From contig NZ_JACMYG010000039.1 in NCBI RefSeq assembly GCF_014236655.1, forward strand, positions 1-41,860: a DNA stretch of 41,860 bases, in the 5' to 3' direction. How positions within the stretch are numbered: the first letter of the stretch is position 1; every line of letters begins with the position of its first letter. The notes below the pieces were generated by a model. It did no database searches. It worked only from the letters and a program-made list of their open reading frames with translations, and was not told the origin of the DNA. Of this stretch, positions 15,487 to 25,179 are shown piece by piece. The position numbers and the translations under genes were made by a program. The stretch is from Pseudomonas kielensis (GTDB taxonomy: Bacteria > Pseudomonadota > Gammaproteobacteria > Pseudomonadales > Pseudomonadaceae).

Positions 15487-15801
15487 TCAAGCATCAACCG
15501 CTTTTTGGGTCGACTTGAAGACACGAATTTTCTTGCCGTCTTCTACTTTGAAACCAACGCGGTCAGCCTTGTTGGTTTCGCCGTTGAAAATGGCGACGTT
15601 AGAAGCGTCCAGTGGAGCCTCTTTTTCGACGATACCGCCTTGTACGCCCGACATCGGGTTAGGCTTGGTATGACGCTTGACCAGGTTCAGACCGCCAATA
15701 ACCAGACGGTTGTTAGCGAGAACCTTAAGCACCTTACCGCGCTTACCTTTGTCTTTGCCGGCGATCACGATGATCTCGTCGTCACGACGAATCTTTTGCA
15801 T
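15487..15801 (-). CDS. rplX: 50S ribosomal protein L24
   Basis: L24 is one of two initiators of 50S assembly and sits near the tunnel exit. It has 104 residues (E. coli 104). The KOW motif is visible at the N-terminus (DDEIIVIAGKDKGKRGKVLKV). It lies 11 bases after rplN. (Motif quoted in part: IVIAGKDKGKRGKV.). Confidence 0.99.
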   Translation of the reverse strand: MQKIRRDDEIIVIAGKDKGKRGKVLKVLANNRLVIGGLNLVKRHTKPNPMSGVQGGIVEKEAPLDASNVAIFNGETNKADRVGFKVEDGKKIRVFKSTQKAVDA

Positions 15802-15812
15802 GTCGGATCTCC

Positions 15813-16181
15813 TTACAGCACTTCTGGGGCGAGCGAGACGATCTTCATGAACTTCTCAGTACGAAGTTCACGGGTCACTGGCCCAAAGATACGGGTGCCG
15901 ATCGGCTCTTGCTTGTTGTTCAACAGAACAGCAGCGTTGCCATCAAAGCGGATAATGGAGCCATCAGCACGGCGAACGCCGTGACGAGTGCGGACTACAA
16001 CAGCAGTCATCACTTGGCCTTTTTTCACTTTACCGCGAGGAATTGCTTCCTTCACGGTAACTTTGATGATGTCACCGATACCAGCGTAACGACGATGGGA
16101 GCCACCCAGCACCTTGATGCACATAACGCGGCGTGCGCCGCTGTTATCGGCCACATCGAGCATGGATTGAGTCTGAATCAT
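15813..16181 (-). CDS. rplN: 50S ribosomal protein L14
   Basis: L14 forms intersubunit bridges B5 and B8. It has 122 residues (E. coli 123), starts MIQTQSMLDVADNSGARRVM and ends SLAPEVL. In E. coli a separate promoter starts the spc operon just before rplN. Here only 23 bases separate it from rpsQ and no promoter is seen, so S10 and spc appear to be joined at this point. Confidence 0.99.
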   Translation of the reverse strand: MIQTQSMLDVADNSGARRVMCIKVLGGSHRRYAGIGDIIKVTVKEAIPRGKVKKGQVMTAVVVRTRHGVRRADGSIIRFDGNAAVLLNNKQEPIGTRIFGPVTRELRTEKFMKIVSLAPEVL

Positions 16182-16204
16182 ATAATTTCTCCGACCCCTA
16201 GTCC

Positions 16205-16471
16205 TTAGACTTCCACAGCGCGTTCGAGAACATCAACCAGTGCCCAAGACTTGGTCTTGGCCAGCGGACGAGTTTCACGAATAGTGACTTTGTCGCCGAT
16301 GTGGCACTGATTGGTTTCGTCGTGCGCGTGCAGCTTAGTCGAACGCTTAACGTATTTACCGTAGATCGGGTGCTTAACGCGACGCTCGATCAGAACGGTG
16401 ATGGTCTTGTCCATCTTGTCGCTGACAACACGGCCAGTCAGCGTACGGACAGTTTTTTCGGCTTCAGCCAT
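16205..16471 (-). CDS. rpsQ: 30S ribosomal protein S17
   Basis: S17 is a primary 16S 5'-domain binder with an OB-fold. It has 88 residues (E. coli 84). Visible features are RTLTGRVVSDKMDKTITVLI and the basic loop KHPIYGKYVKRSTKLHAHDE. It follows rpmC by 2 bases at the end of the S10 gene order. Confidence 0.98.
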   Translation of the reverse strand: MAEAEKTVRTLTGRVVSDKMDKTITVLIERRVKHPIYGKYVKRSTKLHAHDETNQCHIGDKVTIRETRPLAKTKSWALVDVLERAVEV

Positions 16472-16473
16472 GA

Positions 16474-16665
16474 TTACTTACCTGCCTGCTGGTTGAGCAC
16501 AGTCTTCACGCGAGCGATGTCACGCTTAACTTGCGAGAGCAGATGAGACTGCCCCAACTGGCCAGTTGCTTTCTGCATACGCAGATTGAACTGGTCGCGC
16601 AGCAGGCCGAGCAGTTGCTCGTTCAGCTGCTGTGCTGATTTTTCACGAAGTTCATTCGCTTTCAT
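16474..16665 (-). CDS. rpmC: 50S ribosomal protein L29
   Basis: L29 lies at the tunnel exit beside L23 and contributes to the docking site for SRP and trigger factor. The 63-residue form starts at the ATG at 16665 ([10 protein letters not shown]), matching the E. coli length; a GTG one codon earlier is possible. The ATG overlaps the rplP stop by one base (TGATG), suggesting coupled translation. The two-helix family motif [17 protein letters not shown] is present. Confidence 0.98.
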
Positions 16666-17078
16666 CACATCACCGTCCGCTTAACAAAGGAGGTGGCGAG
16701 TGGCAGCTTTGCAGCAGCCAGGGCGAACGCCTCACGCGCCAACTCTTCAGAAACACCCTCGATTTCATACAGGACTTTGCCTGGCTGAATCTGGGCAACC
16801 CAGTATTCCACGTTACCCTTACCTTTACCCATCCGAACTTCGAGTGGCTTTTTGGTTACAGGCTTGTCCGGGAACACACGGATCCAGATCTTGCCACCAC
16901 GTTTTACGTGACGGGTCAGAGCACGACGCGCTGACTCGATCTGACGAGCGGTGAGACGACCACGAGCTACAGACTTCAGCGCATACTCGCCGAAGCTGAC
17001 TTTGCTACCGCGCAATGCCAGACCACGGTTGTGGCCAGTCATTTGCTTGCGGAACTTCGTACGCTTTGGTTGCAACAT
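16665..17078 (-). CDS. rplP: 50S ribosomal protein L16
   Basis: L16 sits near the A-site tRNA elbow and is needed for full peptidyl transferase activity. It has 137 residues (E. coli 136). Conserved parts are [19 protein letters not shown] and [19 protein letters not shown]; the Arg in the latter is the residue hydroxylated by YcfD-type oxygenases in E. coli. It lies 12 bases after rpsC. Confidence 0.99.
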
Positions 17079-17090
17079 TTGGCGTACCCC

Positions 17091-17777
17091 TTACTTAGCA
17101 GCTTTTTTACGAGGCGCTGGTGCTTGTGGTTTCAGCTCTTCTTGGCGACCACCAATTACTTCGCCTTTGAAGATCCAAACCTTTACACCGATCACACCGT
17201 AGGTGGTGTGAGCTTCGTAGTTGGCATAGTCGATGTCGGCACGCAGGGTGTGCAGTGGCACACGACCTTCGCGATACCATTCAGTACGTGCGATTTCAGC
17301 ACCGCCGAGACGACCGCTCACTTGGATTTTGATGCCTTTGGCACCAATGCGCATGGCGTTCTGAACAGCGCGCTTCATAGCGCGACGGAACATTACGCGA
17401 CGCTCCAGCTGCTGAGCTACGCTCTGCGCAACCAGCATACCGTCGAGCTCCGGCTTGCGGATCTCTTCGATATTGATGTGCACAGGCACACCCATTTGCT
17501 TGGTCAGGTCCTGGCGCAGTTTCTCAACATCTTCACCTTTCTTCCCGATAACGATACCTGGGCGAGCGGTGTGGATGGTGATACGTGCAGTTTGGGCCGG
17601 ACGATGGATATCGATACGGCTTACGGACGCGCTTTTTAGTTTGTCTTGGAGATACTCACGCACCTTCAGATCAGCGAACAAGTAGTCCGCATAAGTCCGA
17701 CCGTCTGCGTACCAGACGGAGGTGTGCTCCTTGACGATTCCCAGGCGAATGCCAATGGGATGTACTTTCTGACCCAT
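17091..17777 (-). CDS. rpsC: 30S ribosomal protein S3
   Basis: S3 lines the mRNA entry tunnel and has helicase-like action there. The start is ATG at 17777 ([13 protein letters not shown]), giving 228 residues (E. coli 233); the ORF's extra 28 upstream codons overlap rplV and are not S3-like. The type-2 KH domain is marked by [15 protein letters not shown] short Ala/Pro/Lys tail ends the protein. It follows rplV by 13 bases. Confidence 0.99.
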
Positions 17778-17790
17778 CTCTTCGACTCCG

Positions 17791-18123
17791 TTACTTGTCA
17801 GCAACCTTGACAGTGATATGGCAAGACCGCTTGACGATGCGATCAGCACGGCCTTTGGCACGTGGCATGATGCGCTTCAGCGAACGCCCTTCGTTGACGA
17901 AAACGGTGCTGACCTTCAGGTCATCAACGTCTGCGCCTTCGTTATGCTCGGCGTTGGCTACGGCCGACTCCAGCACTTTCTTCATGATCTCGGCGGCTTT
18001 CTTACTGCTGAAAGCCAACAGGTTGAGCGCTTCGCCCACCTTCTTCCCGCGGATCTGGTCGGCGACCAAGCGGGCTTTCTGGGCGGAGATTCGAGCGCCC
18101 GACAACTTAGCGGCTACTTCCAT
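17791..18123 (-). CDS. rplV: 50S ribosomal protein L22
   Basis: L22 extends a beta-hairpin into the exit tunnel, the site of macrolide-resistance changes. It has 110 residues, as in E. coli. The hairpin region [18 protein letters not shown] is intact and shows no insertion or deletion relative to the family. It lies 11 bases after rpsS. Confidence 0.99.
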
Positions 18124-18134
18124 TTCCTAACCCC

Positions 18135-18410
18135 TTAACGCTTGGCTTTCTTGTCTGCCACGTGCCCACGATAAGTGCGGGTACCGGCGAACTCGCCCAG
18201 TTTGTGGCCGACCATGTCTTCGTTAACGAGAACTGGGACGTGTTGACGACCGTTGTGTACTGCGATGGTCAGACCGACCATTTGTGGCAGGATCATCGAA
18301 CGACGCGACCAGGTTTTCACCGGTTTGCGATCATTCTTTTCCGCCGCCACTTCGATCTTCTTCAGTAGGTGAAGATCGATAAAAGGACCTTTTTTCAGAG
18401 AACGTGGCAC
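18135..18410 (-). CDS. rpsS: 30S ribosomal protein S19
   Basis: S19 sits at the top of the 30S head and forms a complex with S13. It has 91 residues (E. coli 92), starts MPRSLKKGPFIDLHLLKKIE and contains TWSRRSMILPQMVGLTIAVHNG (shown in part: RRSMILPQMVG) and GHKLGEFAGTRTYRGH. It lies between rplB (16-base gap) and rplV. Confidence 0.99.
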   Translation of the reverse strand: MPRSLKKGPFIDLHLLKKIEVAAEKNDRKPVKTWSRRSMILPQMVGLTIAVHNGRQHVPVLVNEDMVGHKLGEFAGTRTYRGHVADKKAKR

Positions 18411-18426
18411 TGTCGTATCCCTCTAT

Positions 18427-19251
18427 TTACTTGCGACGACGGACGATCATTTTGTCGGTACGCTTATTACCACGAGTCTTCGCGCCCTTAGTCGGGAAGC
18501 CCCATGGCGATACCGGATGACGACCACCAGAGGTACGACCTTCACCACCACCATGTGGGTGGTCAACCGGGTTCATGGCAACACCACGAACGGTTGGGCG
18601 AACGCCACGCCAGCGTTTGGCACCAGCTTTACCCAGCGAACGCAGGCTGTGCTCGGAGTTCGAGACTTCGCCCAGGGTCGCACGGCATTCAGCCAGGACT
18701 TTACGCATTTCACCGGAACGCAGACGCAGGGTCACGTAAACGCCTTCACGAGCGATCAACTGAGCCGAAGCACCAGCGGAACGAGCGATCTGAGCGCCTT
18801 TACCCGGCTTCAGTTCGATGCCGTGTACGGTGGAACCGACTGGAATGTTGCGCAGTTGCAGAGCGTTGCCTGGCTTGATTGGAGCCAGTGCGCCTGCGAT
18901 CAGCTGGTCGCCAGCACTCACGCCTTTAGGGGCGATGATGTAGCGGCGCTCGCCGTCTGCGTAGCACAGCAGTGCGATGTGAGCAGTACGGTTTGGATCG
19001 TATTCGATACGCTCGACAGTGGCGACGATGCCATCTTTGTCGTTGCGACGGAAATCGACCATACGATAATGCTGCTTATGACCACCACCGATATGACGGG
19101 TAGTAATACGGCCATTGTTGTTACGACCACCAGTCTTCGATTTTTTCTCGAGCAGCGGTGCGTGAGGAGCGCCTTTATGCAGCTCCTGGTTGACCACCTT
19201 GACCACAAAACGGCGGCCAGGGGAAGTCGGTTTGCATTTAACGATTGCCAT
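18427..19251 (-). CDS. rplB: 50S ribosomal protein L2
   Basis: L2 supports the peptidyl transferase centre and bridge B7b. It has 274 residues (E. coli 273). The conserved C-terminal loop MNPVDHPHGGGEGRTSGGRH contains the histidine equivalent to E. coli H229. It ends KRTDKMIVRRRK. It is in the S10 operon, 14 bases after rplW. Confidence 0.99.
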   Translation of the reverse strand: MAIVKCKPTSPGRRFVVKVVNQELHKGAPHAPLLEKKSKTGGRNNNGRITTRHIGGGHKQHYRMVDFRRNDKDGIVATVERIEYDPNRTAHIALLCYADGERRYIIAPKGVSAGDQLIAGALAPIKPGNALQLRNIPVGSTVHGIELKPGKGAQIARSAGASAQLIAREGVYVTLRLRSGEMRKVLAECRATLGEVSNSEHSLRSLGKAGAKRWRGVRPTVRGVAMNPVDHPHGGGEGRTSGGRHPVSPWGFPTKGAKTRGNKRTDKMIVRRRK

Positions 19252-19265
19252 GATGCACCCCTTCC

Positions 19266-19565
19266 TTACTCAGCACTGCTGCTGAAATCGAGATCTTGGC
19301 CTGGCTGAAGGGAGATAACTGCCTTCTTCCAGTCATTACGCTTGCCCAGACCGCGAGCAGTGCGCTTGCTCTTACCCAGAACATTCAGGGTAGTAACACG
19401 CTCTACTTTCACGCTGAACAGGCTTTCGACGGCCTTCTTGATTTCCAGCTTGGTTGCATCAGTAGCAACCTTGAAAACGAACTGGCCTTTCTTGTCTGCC
19501 AGAACCGTAGCCTTCTCGGAAACGTGCGGGCCAAGCAGAACTTTAAATACGCGTTCCTGGTTCAT
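19266..19565 (-). CDS. rplW: 50S ribosomal protein L23
   Basis: L23 is the main dock for trigger factor and SRP at the tunnel exit. It has 99 residues (E. coli 100), starts [20 protein letters not shown] and includes the long loop [20 protein letters not shown]. Its start overlaps the rplD stop by 4 bases (ATGA), pointing to coupled translation. Confidence 0.99.
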
Positions 19566-20164
19566 CCCAGCAGCTCCTCGAATTTCTTCACGGCCGACAC
19601 GGTGATCAACACCTTGTCGTATGCGATCAGACTAACTGGATCGGAACCTTGCACGTCACGTACATCAACGTGTGGCAGGTTACGAGCAGCCAGGTACAGG
19701 TTCTGATCAACAGCGTCCGACACGATCAGAACGTCGGTCAGGCTCATGTTGTTCAGCTTGCCCAGCAGGTCTTTGGTTTTCGGCGTTTCAACGGCGAAAT
19801 CCTGAACCACGACCAGACGATCAGTACGCACCAGCTCAGCAAGGATGGAACGCATTGCTGCGCGATACATCTTCTTGTTCAGCTTCTGGGAGTGATCCTG
19901 TGGACGTGCTGCGAAAGTGGTGCCGCCGCCGCGCCAGATTGGGCTACGGATAGTACCGGCACGAGCACGGCCAGTACCTTTCTGACGCCATGGGCGCTTA
20001 CCGCCACCACGAACGTCGGAACGGGTCTTTTGCTGCTTGCTACCCTGACGGCCGCCAGCCATGTAGGCCACGACTGCTTGGTGAACCAGCGTCTCGTTAA
20101 ACTCGCCGCCAAATGTCAGTTCGGAAACTTCGATCGCTTGAGCGTCATTTACATTTAATTGCAT
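19562..20164 (-). CDS. rplD: 50S ribosomal protein L4
   Basis: L4 reaches into the exit tunnel; in E. coli it also represses the S10 operon. It has 200 residues (E. coli 201), with the extended tunnel loop [20 protein letters not shown] intact. Because the S10 leader here is short (about 56 bases), an E. coli-style L4 attenuator in the leader looks unlikely. It lies 12 bases after rplC. Confidence 0.99.
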
Positions 20165-20176
20165 GTCAGCTTCCCC

Positions 20177-20812
20177 TTAACCGCGAGCCTTGGCTGCTGG
20201 ACGTACAACCAAGTTGCCGCCAGTAGCGCCAGGAACAGCGCCCTTGACCAACAACAGATTGCGTTCAGCGTCCACGCGCACTACTTCGAGGGACTGCACG
20301 GTCACGCGCTCAGCGCCCATATGACCGGACATTTTTTTGCCCTTGAATACACGACCAGGAGTCTGGCACTGGCCGATAGAGCCTGGAACGCGGTGGGACA
20401 CGGAGTTACCGTGGGTATTATCTTGCCCGCGGAAGTTCCAACGCTTGATCGTACCCTGGAAGCCTTTACCTTTGGACTGACCGGTTACATCAACCAGTTG
20501 ACCAGCAGCGAAGATTTCAGCGTTGATCAGATCGCCGGCCTGGTACTCGCCTTCTTCAAGGCGGAATTCCATTACGGTACGACCAGCGGCAACGTTCGCC
20601 TTAGCGAAGTGGCCAGCCTGAGCGGCTGTAACACGCGAAGCGCGACGCTCGCCGACAGTGACTTGCACTGCACGATAGCCATCGGTTTCTTCAGTTTTGA
20701 ACTGGGTGACGCGATTCGGCTCGATCTCAATGACCGTGACCGGAATGGAGACACCTTCTTCGGTGAAAATACGGGTCATACCGCATTTACGACCGACTAC
20801 ACCAATAGTCAT
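20177..20812 (-). CDS. rplC: 50S ribosomal protein L3
   Basis: L3 is an early assembly protein that reaches toward the peptidyl transferase centre. The start is ATG at 20812 (MTIGVVGRKCGMTRIF) with GAGG 9 bases upstream, giving 211 residues (E. coli 209). The conserved loop SHRVPGSIGQCQTPGRVFKG includes the Gln methylated by PrmB in E. coli. An 80-base gap separates it from rpsJ; no strong structure was seen in that gap. Confidence 0.99.
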   Translation of the reverse strand: MTIGVVGRKCGMTRIFTEEGVSIPVTVIEIEPNRVTQFKTEETDGYRAVQVTVGERRASRVTAAQAGHFAKANVAAGRTVMEFRLEEGEYQAGDLINAEIFAAGQLVDVTGQSKGKGFQGTIKRWNFRGQDNTHGNSVSHRVPGSIGQCQTPGRVFKGKKMSGHMGAERVTVQSLEVVRVDAERNLLLVKGAVPGATGGNLVVRPAAKARG

Positions 20813-20892
20813 GTTGTAAACCTCATGAGTGTACGGGGCTTTCACCCGCTATGGCCGCCCATTTCAGAGCGTTACACGACTAAGACCGAGTC

Positions 20893-21204
20893 TTAGCCGA
20901 GGCTGATCTGCACTTCCACACCGGCCGCAAGATCAAGCTTCATAAGTGCATCAACGGTTTTATCCGTTGGCTGGACGATGTCCAGAACGCGCTTATGAGT
21001 ACGGATCTCGTACTGGTCACGCGCGTCTTTGTTGACGTGCGGGGAGACCAGAACGGTGAACCGCTCTTTACGGGTAGGCAGTGGAATTGGACCACGCACT
21101 TGAGCACCAGTACGTTTCGCGGTTTCCACGATTTCCTGGGTGGATTGGTCGATCAGGCGATGGTCAAAAGCCTTCAACCTGATACGGATTTGCTGATTTT
21201 GCAT
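20893..21204 (-). CDS. rpsJ: 30S ribosomal protein S10 / antitermination factor NusE
   Basis: S10 is in the 30S head and, as NusE, binds NusG and NusB to couple transcription with translation and antitermination. It has 103 residues, as in E. coli, starting [20 protein letters not shown] and including [20 protein letters not shown]. It is the first gene of the S10 operon, about 56 bases from the predicted transcription start. Confidence 0.99.
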
Positions 21205-21266
21205 TGGATTTCAGACTCCGGCTGCTATTCCCAGCGAGCGCAATACGCCCGTTAAAAGGAGGCGCA

Positions 21267-21295
21267 ATTCTATAGACGGGCTATCGCAGTGTCAA
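21267..21295 (-). promoter_or_regulatory. S10 operon promoter: TTGACA-N17-TAGAAT
   Basis: On the minus strand a perfect -35 TTGACA (21290-21295) and -10 TAGAAT (21267-21272) are spaced by 17 bases. The bases around the start are GC-rich (TGCGCC), as in promoters under stringent control. Transcription would begin near 21260. The -35 lies only 6 bases beyond the T-run of the tufA terminator. Confidence 0.85.
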
Positions 21296-21301
21296 CTCAA
21301 T

Positions 21302-21333
21302 AAAAAAAGCCCCCGCTGAGCGGGGGCTTTTTT
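21302..21333 (-). terminator. Rho-independent terminator of the str operon (after tufA)
   Basis: An 8-bp GC-rich stem (21309-21316 with 21320-21327, 3-base loop) is flanked by A7 and T6, extending the pairing. On the minus strand it is followed by TTTTTTT. It begins 21 bases after the tuf stop codon. Confidence 0.92.
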
Positions 21334-21348
21334 CAAGTCATCACTTAC

Positions 21349-22542
21349 TTAAGCGATGATTTTGGCTACGACGCCAGCGCCGACGGTACGACCGCCTTCA
21401 CGGATAGCGAAACGCAGACCATCTTCCATTGCGATGGTTTTGATCAGGGTGACAACCATTTTGATGTTGTCGCCTGGCATTACCATTTCAACGCCTTCCG
21501 GCAGTTCGCAGTTACCGGTCACGTCAGTGGTCCGGAAGTAGAACTGTGGACGGTAGCCTTTGAAGAACGGAGTGTGACGACCGCCTTCTTCTTTGCTCAA
21601 CACGTACACTTCAGCTTCGAAGGTAGTGTGCGGCTTAACCGAACCTGGCTTGACCAGAACCTGGCCACGCTCAACGTCGTCACGCTTGGTGCCGCGCAGC
21701 AGCACGCCGCAGTTCTCGCCAGCACGACCTTCGTCGAGCAGCTTACGGAACATTTCAACACCGGTGCAGGTGGTGACGGTAGTGTCACGCAGACCAACGA
21801 TTTCCAGTGGATCCTGAACCTTGACGATACCGCGCTCGATACGACCAGTCACAACAGTACCGCGACCCGAGATCGAGAATACGTCTTCGATTGGCATCAG
21901 GAACGGCTTGTCGATAACACGAACTGGATCTGGGATGTAGCTATCCAGAGTCTCAACCAGTTTACGAACGGCAGTGGTGCCCATTTCGTTGTCGTCTTGG
22001 CCGTTCAGAGCCATCAGAGCCGAACCGATGATGATCGGAGTGTCGTCACCTGGGAAGTCGTAAGTGCTCAGCAGATCGCGCACTTCCATCTCAACCAGTT
22101 CCAGCAGCTCAGCGTCGTCTACCATGTCAGCCTTGTTCAGGAAGACAACGATGTACGGAACGCCAACCTGACGGGACAGCAGGATGTGCTCACGGGTTTG
22201 TGGCATCGGACCATCAGCGGCCGAGCAAACCAGGATAGCGCCGTCCATCTGAGCAGCACCGGTGATCATGTTCTTCACGTAGTCAGCGTGACCTGGGCAG
22301 TCAACGTGAGCGTAGTGACGGATCAGCGAGTTGTATTCAACGTGCGCAGTATTGATGGTGATACCACGAGCCTTTTCTTCTGGAGCGCTGTCGATTTTGT
22401 CGAAAGCAACAACAGCCGAACCGAAAACTTCGGAGCAGACGCGAGTCAGAGCAGCAGTCAGCGTGGTTTTACCGTGGTCGACGTGACCGATGGTGCCAAC
22501 GTTGACGTGCGGTAGGGAACGATCAAATTTTTCTTTAGCCAC
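21349..22542 (-). CDS. tuf: Elongation factor Tu, copy A (str operon)
   Basis: EF-Tu is the GTPase that delivers aminoacyl-tRNA to the ribosome. It has 397 residues: the G domain (about 1-200) with GHVDHGKT (19-26), DCPGH (81-85) and NKAD (136-139), then two beta-barrel domains. It is the last gene of the str operon, 30 bases after fusA, and is followed by a strong terminator. It differs from the second copy (37918-39111) at 28 positions, for example D7, S9, L10, V44, A46, P245, T255 and V256. The differences cluster around the domain 1/2 junction and domain 2. Confidence 0.99.
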   Translation of the reverse strand: MAKEKFDRSLPHVNVGTIGHVDHGKTTLTAALTRVCSEVFGSAVVAFDKIDSAPEEKARGITINTAHVEYNSLIRHYAHVDCPGHADYVKNMITGAAQMDGAILVCSAADGPMPQTREHILLSRQVGVPYIVVFLNKADMVDDAELLELVEMEVRDLLSTYDFPGDDTPIIIGSALMALNGQDDNEMGTTAVRKLVETLDSYIPDPVRVIDKPFLMPIEDVFSISGRGTVVTGRIERGIVKVQDPLEIVGLRDTTVTTCTGVEMFRKLLDEGRAGENCGVLLRGTKRDDVERGQVLVKPGSVKPHTTFEAEVYVLSKEEGGRHTPFFKGYRPQFYFRTTDVTGNCELPEGVEMVMPGDNIKMVVTLIKTIAMEDGLRFAIREGGRTVGAGVVAKIIA

Positions 22543-22572
22543 GACAATTAACTCCTTGCCTAAAGGGCTGAA

Positions 22573-24678
22573 TCAGCCTTGTTTTTTGGTGACAGTTTCG
22601 ACGATGTGCGTCGGAGCTGGATTGTATTTTTTGAATTCCATGGAGTAGCTTGCGCGACCTTGGGACATGGAGCGAACGTCGGTTGCATAACCGAACATCT
22701 CACCCAACGGCACTTCAGCACGAATTACCTTGCCGGAAACCGTGTCTTCCATACCCAGGATCATGCCGCGACGACGGTTGAGGTCGCCCATCACGTCACC
22801 CATGTAGTCTTCAGGCGTAACAACTTCTACCGCCATGATCGGCTCGAGCAACTCACCACCGCCCTTCTGGGCCAGTTGCTTGGTCGCCATGGAAGCAGCC
22901 ACCTTGAACGCCATCTCGTTGGAGTCGACGTCGTGGTAAGAACCATCAAACACGGTAGCCTTCAGGCCGATCAGCGGATAGCCGGCAACAACGCCGTTCT
23001 TCATCTGCTCTTCGATACCCTTCTGGATAGCCGGGATGTATTCCTTAGGAACCACACCACCTACCACTTCGTTCAGGAATTGCAGACCTTCCTGACCTTC
23101 GTCAGCAGGAGCAAAACGAATCCAGCAGTGACCGAACTGGCCACGACCGCCGGACTGACGAACGAACTTGCCTTCGATTTCACAGTTCTTCGTGATGCGC
23201 TCACGATAGGAAACCTGAGGCTTGCCGATGTTGGCTTCGACGTTGAACTCACGGCGCATCCGGTCAACCAGGATGTCCAAGTGCAGCTCGCCCATGCCGG
23301 AGATGATCGTTTGACCAGTCTCTTCATCGGTTTTAACGCGGAAAGATGGATCTTCCTGAGCAAGCTTGCCCAGAGCGATACCCATTTTTTCCTGGTCGTC
23401 CTTGGTCTTAGGCTCTACGGCAACCGAAATAACCGGCTCCGGGAAGTCCATGCGAACCAGGATGATTGGCTTGTCAGCGTTGCAGAGGGTTTCACCAGTG
23501 GTGACGTCCTTCATGCCGATCAGGGCCGCGATGTCACCAGCGCGTACTTCCTTGATCTCTTCACGGGCGTTTGCGTGCATTTGCACCATACGACCCACGC
23601 GCTCTTTCTTGCCTTTAACCGAGTTGATCACGCCGTCGCCGGAGCTCAACACGCCCGAGTAAACGCGGACGAAGGTCAAAGTACCCACGAATGGGTCGGT
23701 AGCGATCTTGAACGCCAGAGCCGAGAACGGCTCCGCATCGTCTGCATGACGCTCCAGTTCGATAGTCTCGTCATCCGGGTCAGTACCCTTGATGGCAGGA
23801 ATATCGGTAGGTGCAGGCAGGTAGTCGATAACGGCGTCGAGAACCAGGGGAACACCCTTGTTCTTGAAGGAAGAACCGCAAACAGCCAAGACGATCTCAC
23901 CAGCGATAGTACGCTGACGCAGAGCAGCCTTGATCTCCTCGTTGGTGAGTTCTTCACCTTCGAGGTACTTGTTCATCAGCTCTTCGTTGGCTTCGGCAGC
24001 AGCCTCAACCATGTTGTTGCGCCATTCGTCAGCCAGTTCCTGCAGCTCAGCAGGGATAGCTTCACGACGCGGAGTCATGCCCTTGTCAGCATCGTTCCAG
24101 TAGACGGCTTCCATGTTGAGCAGATCGATCTGCCCTTGGAAGTTGTCTTCCGAACCAATGGCCAACTGGATTGGCACCGGAGTGTGACCCAGACGCTGCT
24201 TGATCTGACCGATCACGCGCAGGAAGTTCGCACCAGCACGGTCCATCTTGTTGACGTAAACAAGACGTGGAACGCCGTATTTGTTGGCTTGACGCCATAC
24301 GGTTTCCGACTGAGGCTCAACACCCGAAGTACCGCAGAACACAACGACAGCGCCGTCGAGTACGCGCAGGGAACGTTCAACTTCAATGGTGAAGTCTACG
24401 TGACCCGGGGTATCGATTACGTTGAAGCGATGCTCGTCTTTGTACTGCTTGGCAGAACCTTTCCAGAAGGCGGTGATCGCAGCAGAAGTAATGGTAATAC
24501 CACGCTCCTGCTCCTGCACCATCCAGTCTGTGGTCGCGGCGCCGTCATGCACCTCGCCCATCTTGTGACTTTTGCCAGTGTAAAAAAGGACGCGCTCGGT
24601 GGTGGTGGTTTTACCAGCATCCACGTGAGCGACGATACCGATGTTACGGTAGCGACTAATCGGAGTAGTACGAGCCAT
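22573..24678 (-). CDS. fusA: Elongation factor G
   Basis: EF-G is the GTPase that drives translocation and, with RRF, ribosome recycling. It has 701 residues (E. coli 704). Visible motifs are AHVDAGKTTTTE near the N-terminus, the switch-I RGITITSAA, DTPGHVDF and NKMDRAGANF. Domain IV carries the conserved GGRGQFGHCWIRFAP start. It lies between rpsG (30-base gap) and tufA in the str operon. Confidence 0.99.
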   Translation of the reverse strand: MARTTPISRYRNIGIVAHVDAGKTTTTERVLFYTGKSHKMGEVHDGAATTDWMVQEQERGITITSAAITAFWKGSAKQYKDEHRFNVIDTPGHVDFTIEVERSLRVLDGAVVVFCGTSGVEPQSETVWRQANKYGVPRLVYVNKMDRAGANFLRVIGQIKQRLGHTPVPIQLAIGSEDNFQGQIDLLNMEAVYWNDADKGMTPRREAIPAELQELADEWRNNMVEAAAEANEELMNKYLEGEELTNEEIKAALRQRTIAGEIVLAVCGSSFKNKGVPLVLDAVIDYLPAPTDIPAIKGTDPDDETIELERHADDAEPFSALAFKIATDPFVGTLTFVRVYSGVLSSGDGVINSVKGKKERVGRMVQMHANAREEIKEVRAGDIAALIGMKDVTTGETLCNADKPIILVRMDFPEPVISVAVEPKTKDDQEKMGIALGKLAQEDPSFRVKTDEETGQTIISGMGELHLDILVDRMRREFNVEANIGKPQVSYRERITKNCEIEGKFVRQSGGRGQFGHCWIRFAPADEGQEGLQFLNEVVGGVVPKEYIPAIQKGIEEQMKNGVVAGYPLIGLKATVFDGSYHDVDSNEMAFKVAASMATKQLAQKGGGELLEPIMAVEVVTPEDYMGDVMGDLNRRRGMILGMEDTVSGKVIRAEVPLGEMFGYATDVRSMSQGRASYSMEFKKYNPAPTHIVETVTKKQG

Positions 24679-24708
24679 AAAGCCCTCGCAAAATTAGTGA
24701 AGCTAAAA

Positions 24709-25179
24709 TTAGAAGCGGTAGTGCGAGAAAGCTTTGTTAGCTTCGGCCATACGGTGCACGTCTTCACGCTTCTTAACAGCAGCACCTTTACCTTCAGCAG
24801 CATCCAACAGTTCGCCGGCCAAACGCAGAGCCATAGACTTCTCGCCGCGCTTACGGGCGAAGTCTACCAACCAGCGCATTGCCAGGGCGTTACGACGGGA
24901 CGGGCGAACTTCGACCGGAACCTGGTAAGTAGCACCGCCTACACGGCGCGACTTCACTTCGACCAGCGGAGCGATGGCGTCGAGAGCTTTCTCGAAGATT
25001 TCCAGGGGATCGCTGTTCTTGCGCTCTTTAACCTTCTCCAGCGCGCCATAAACGATACGCTCGGCAACGGCTTTCTTGCCGCTTTCCATCACGTGGTTCA
25101 TGAACTTGGCCAGGATTTGGCTTCCGTATTTTGGATCGTCAAGCACTTCGCGCTTGGCTGCTACGCGTCTTCTTGGCAT
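24709..25179 (-). CDS. rpsG: 30S ribosomal protein S7
   Basis: S7 starts assembly of the 30S head and in E. coli represses the str operon by binding the rpsL-rpsG spacer. It has 156 residues. It starts [20 protein letters not shown] and contains [20 protein letters not shown]. The spacer from rpsL is 119 bases, long enough for a similar S7 target. Confidence 0.99.

Noticed and set aside
16182..16204. Separate spc promoter before rplN as in E. coli
   Set aside because: The gap is only 23 bases and shows no promoter hexamers.
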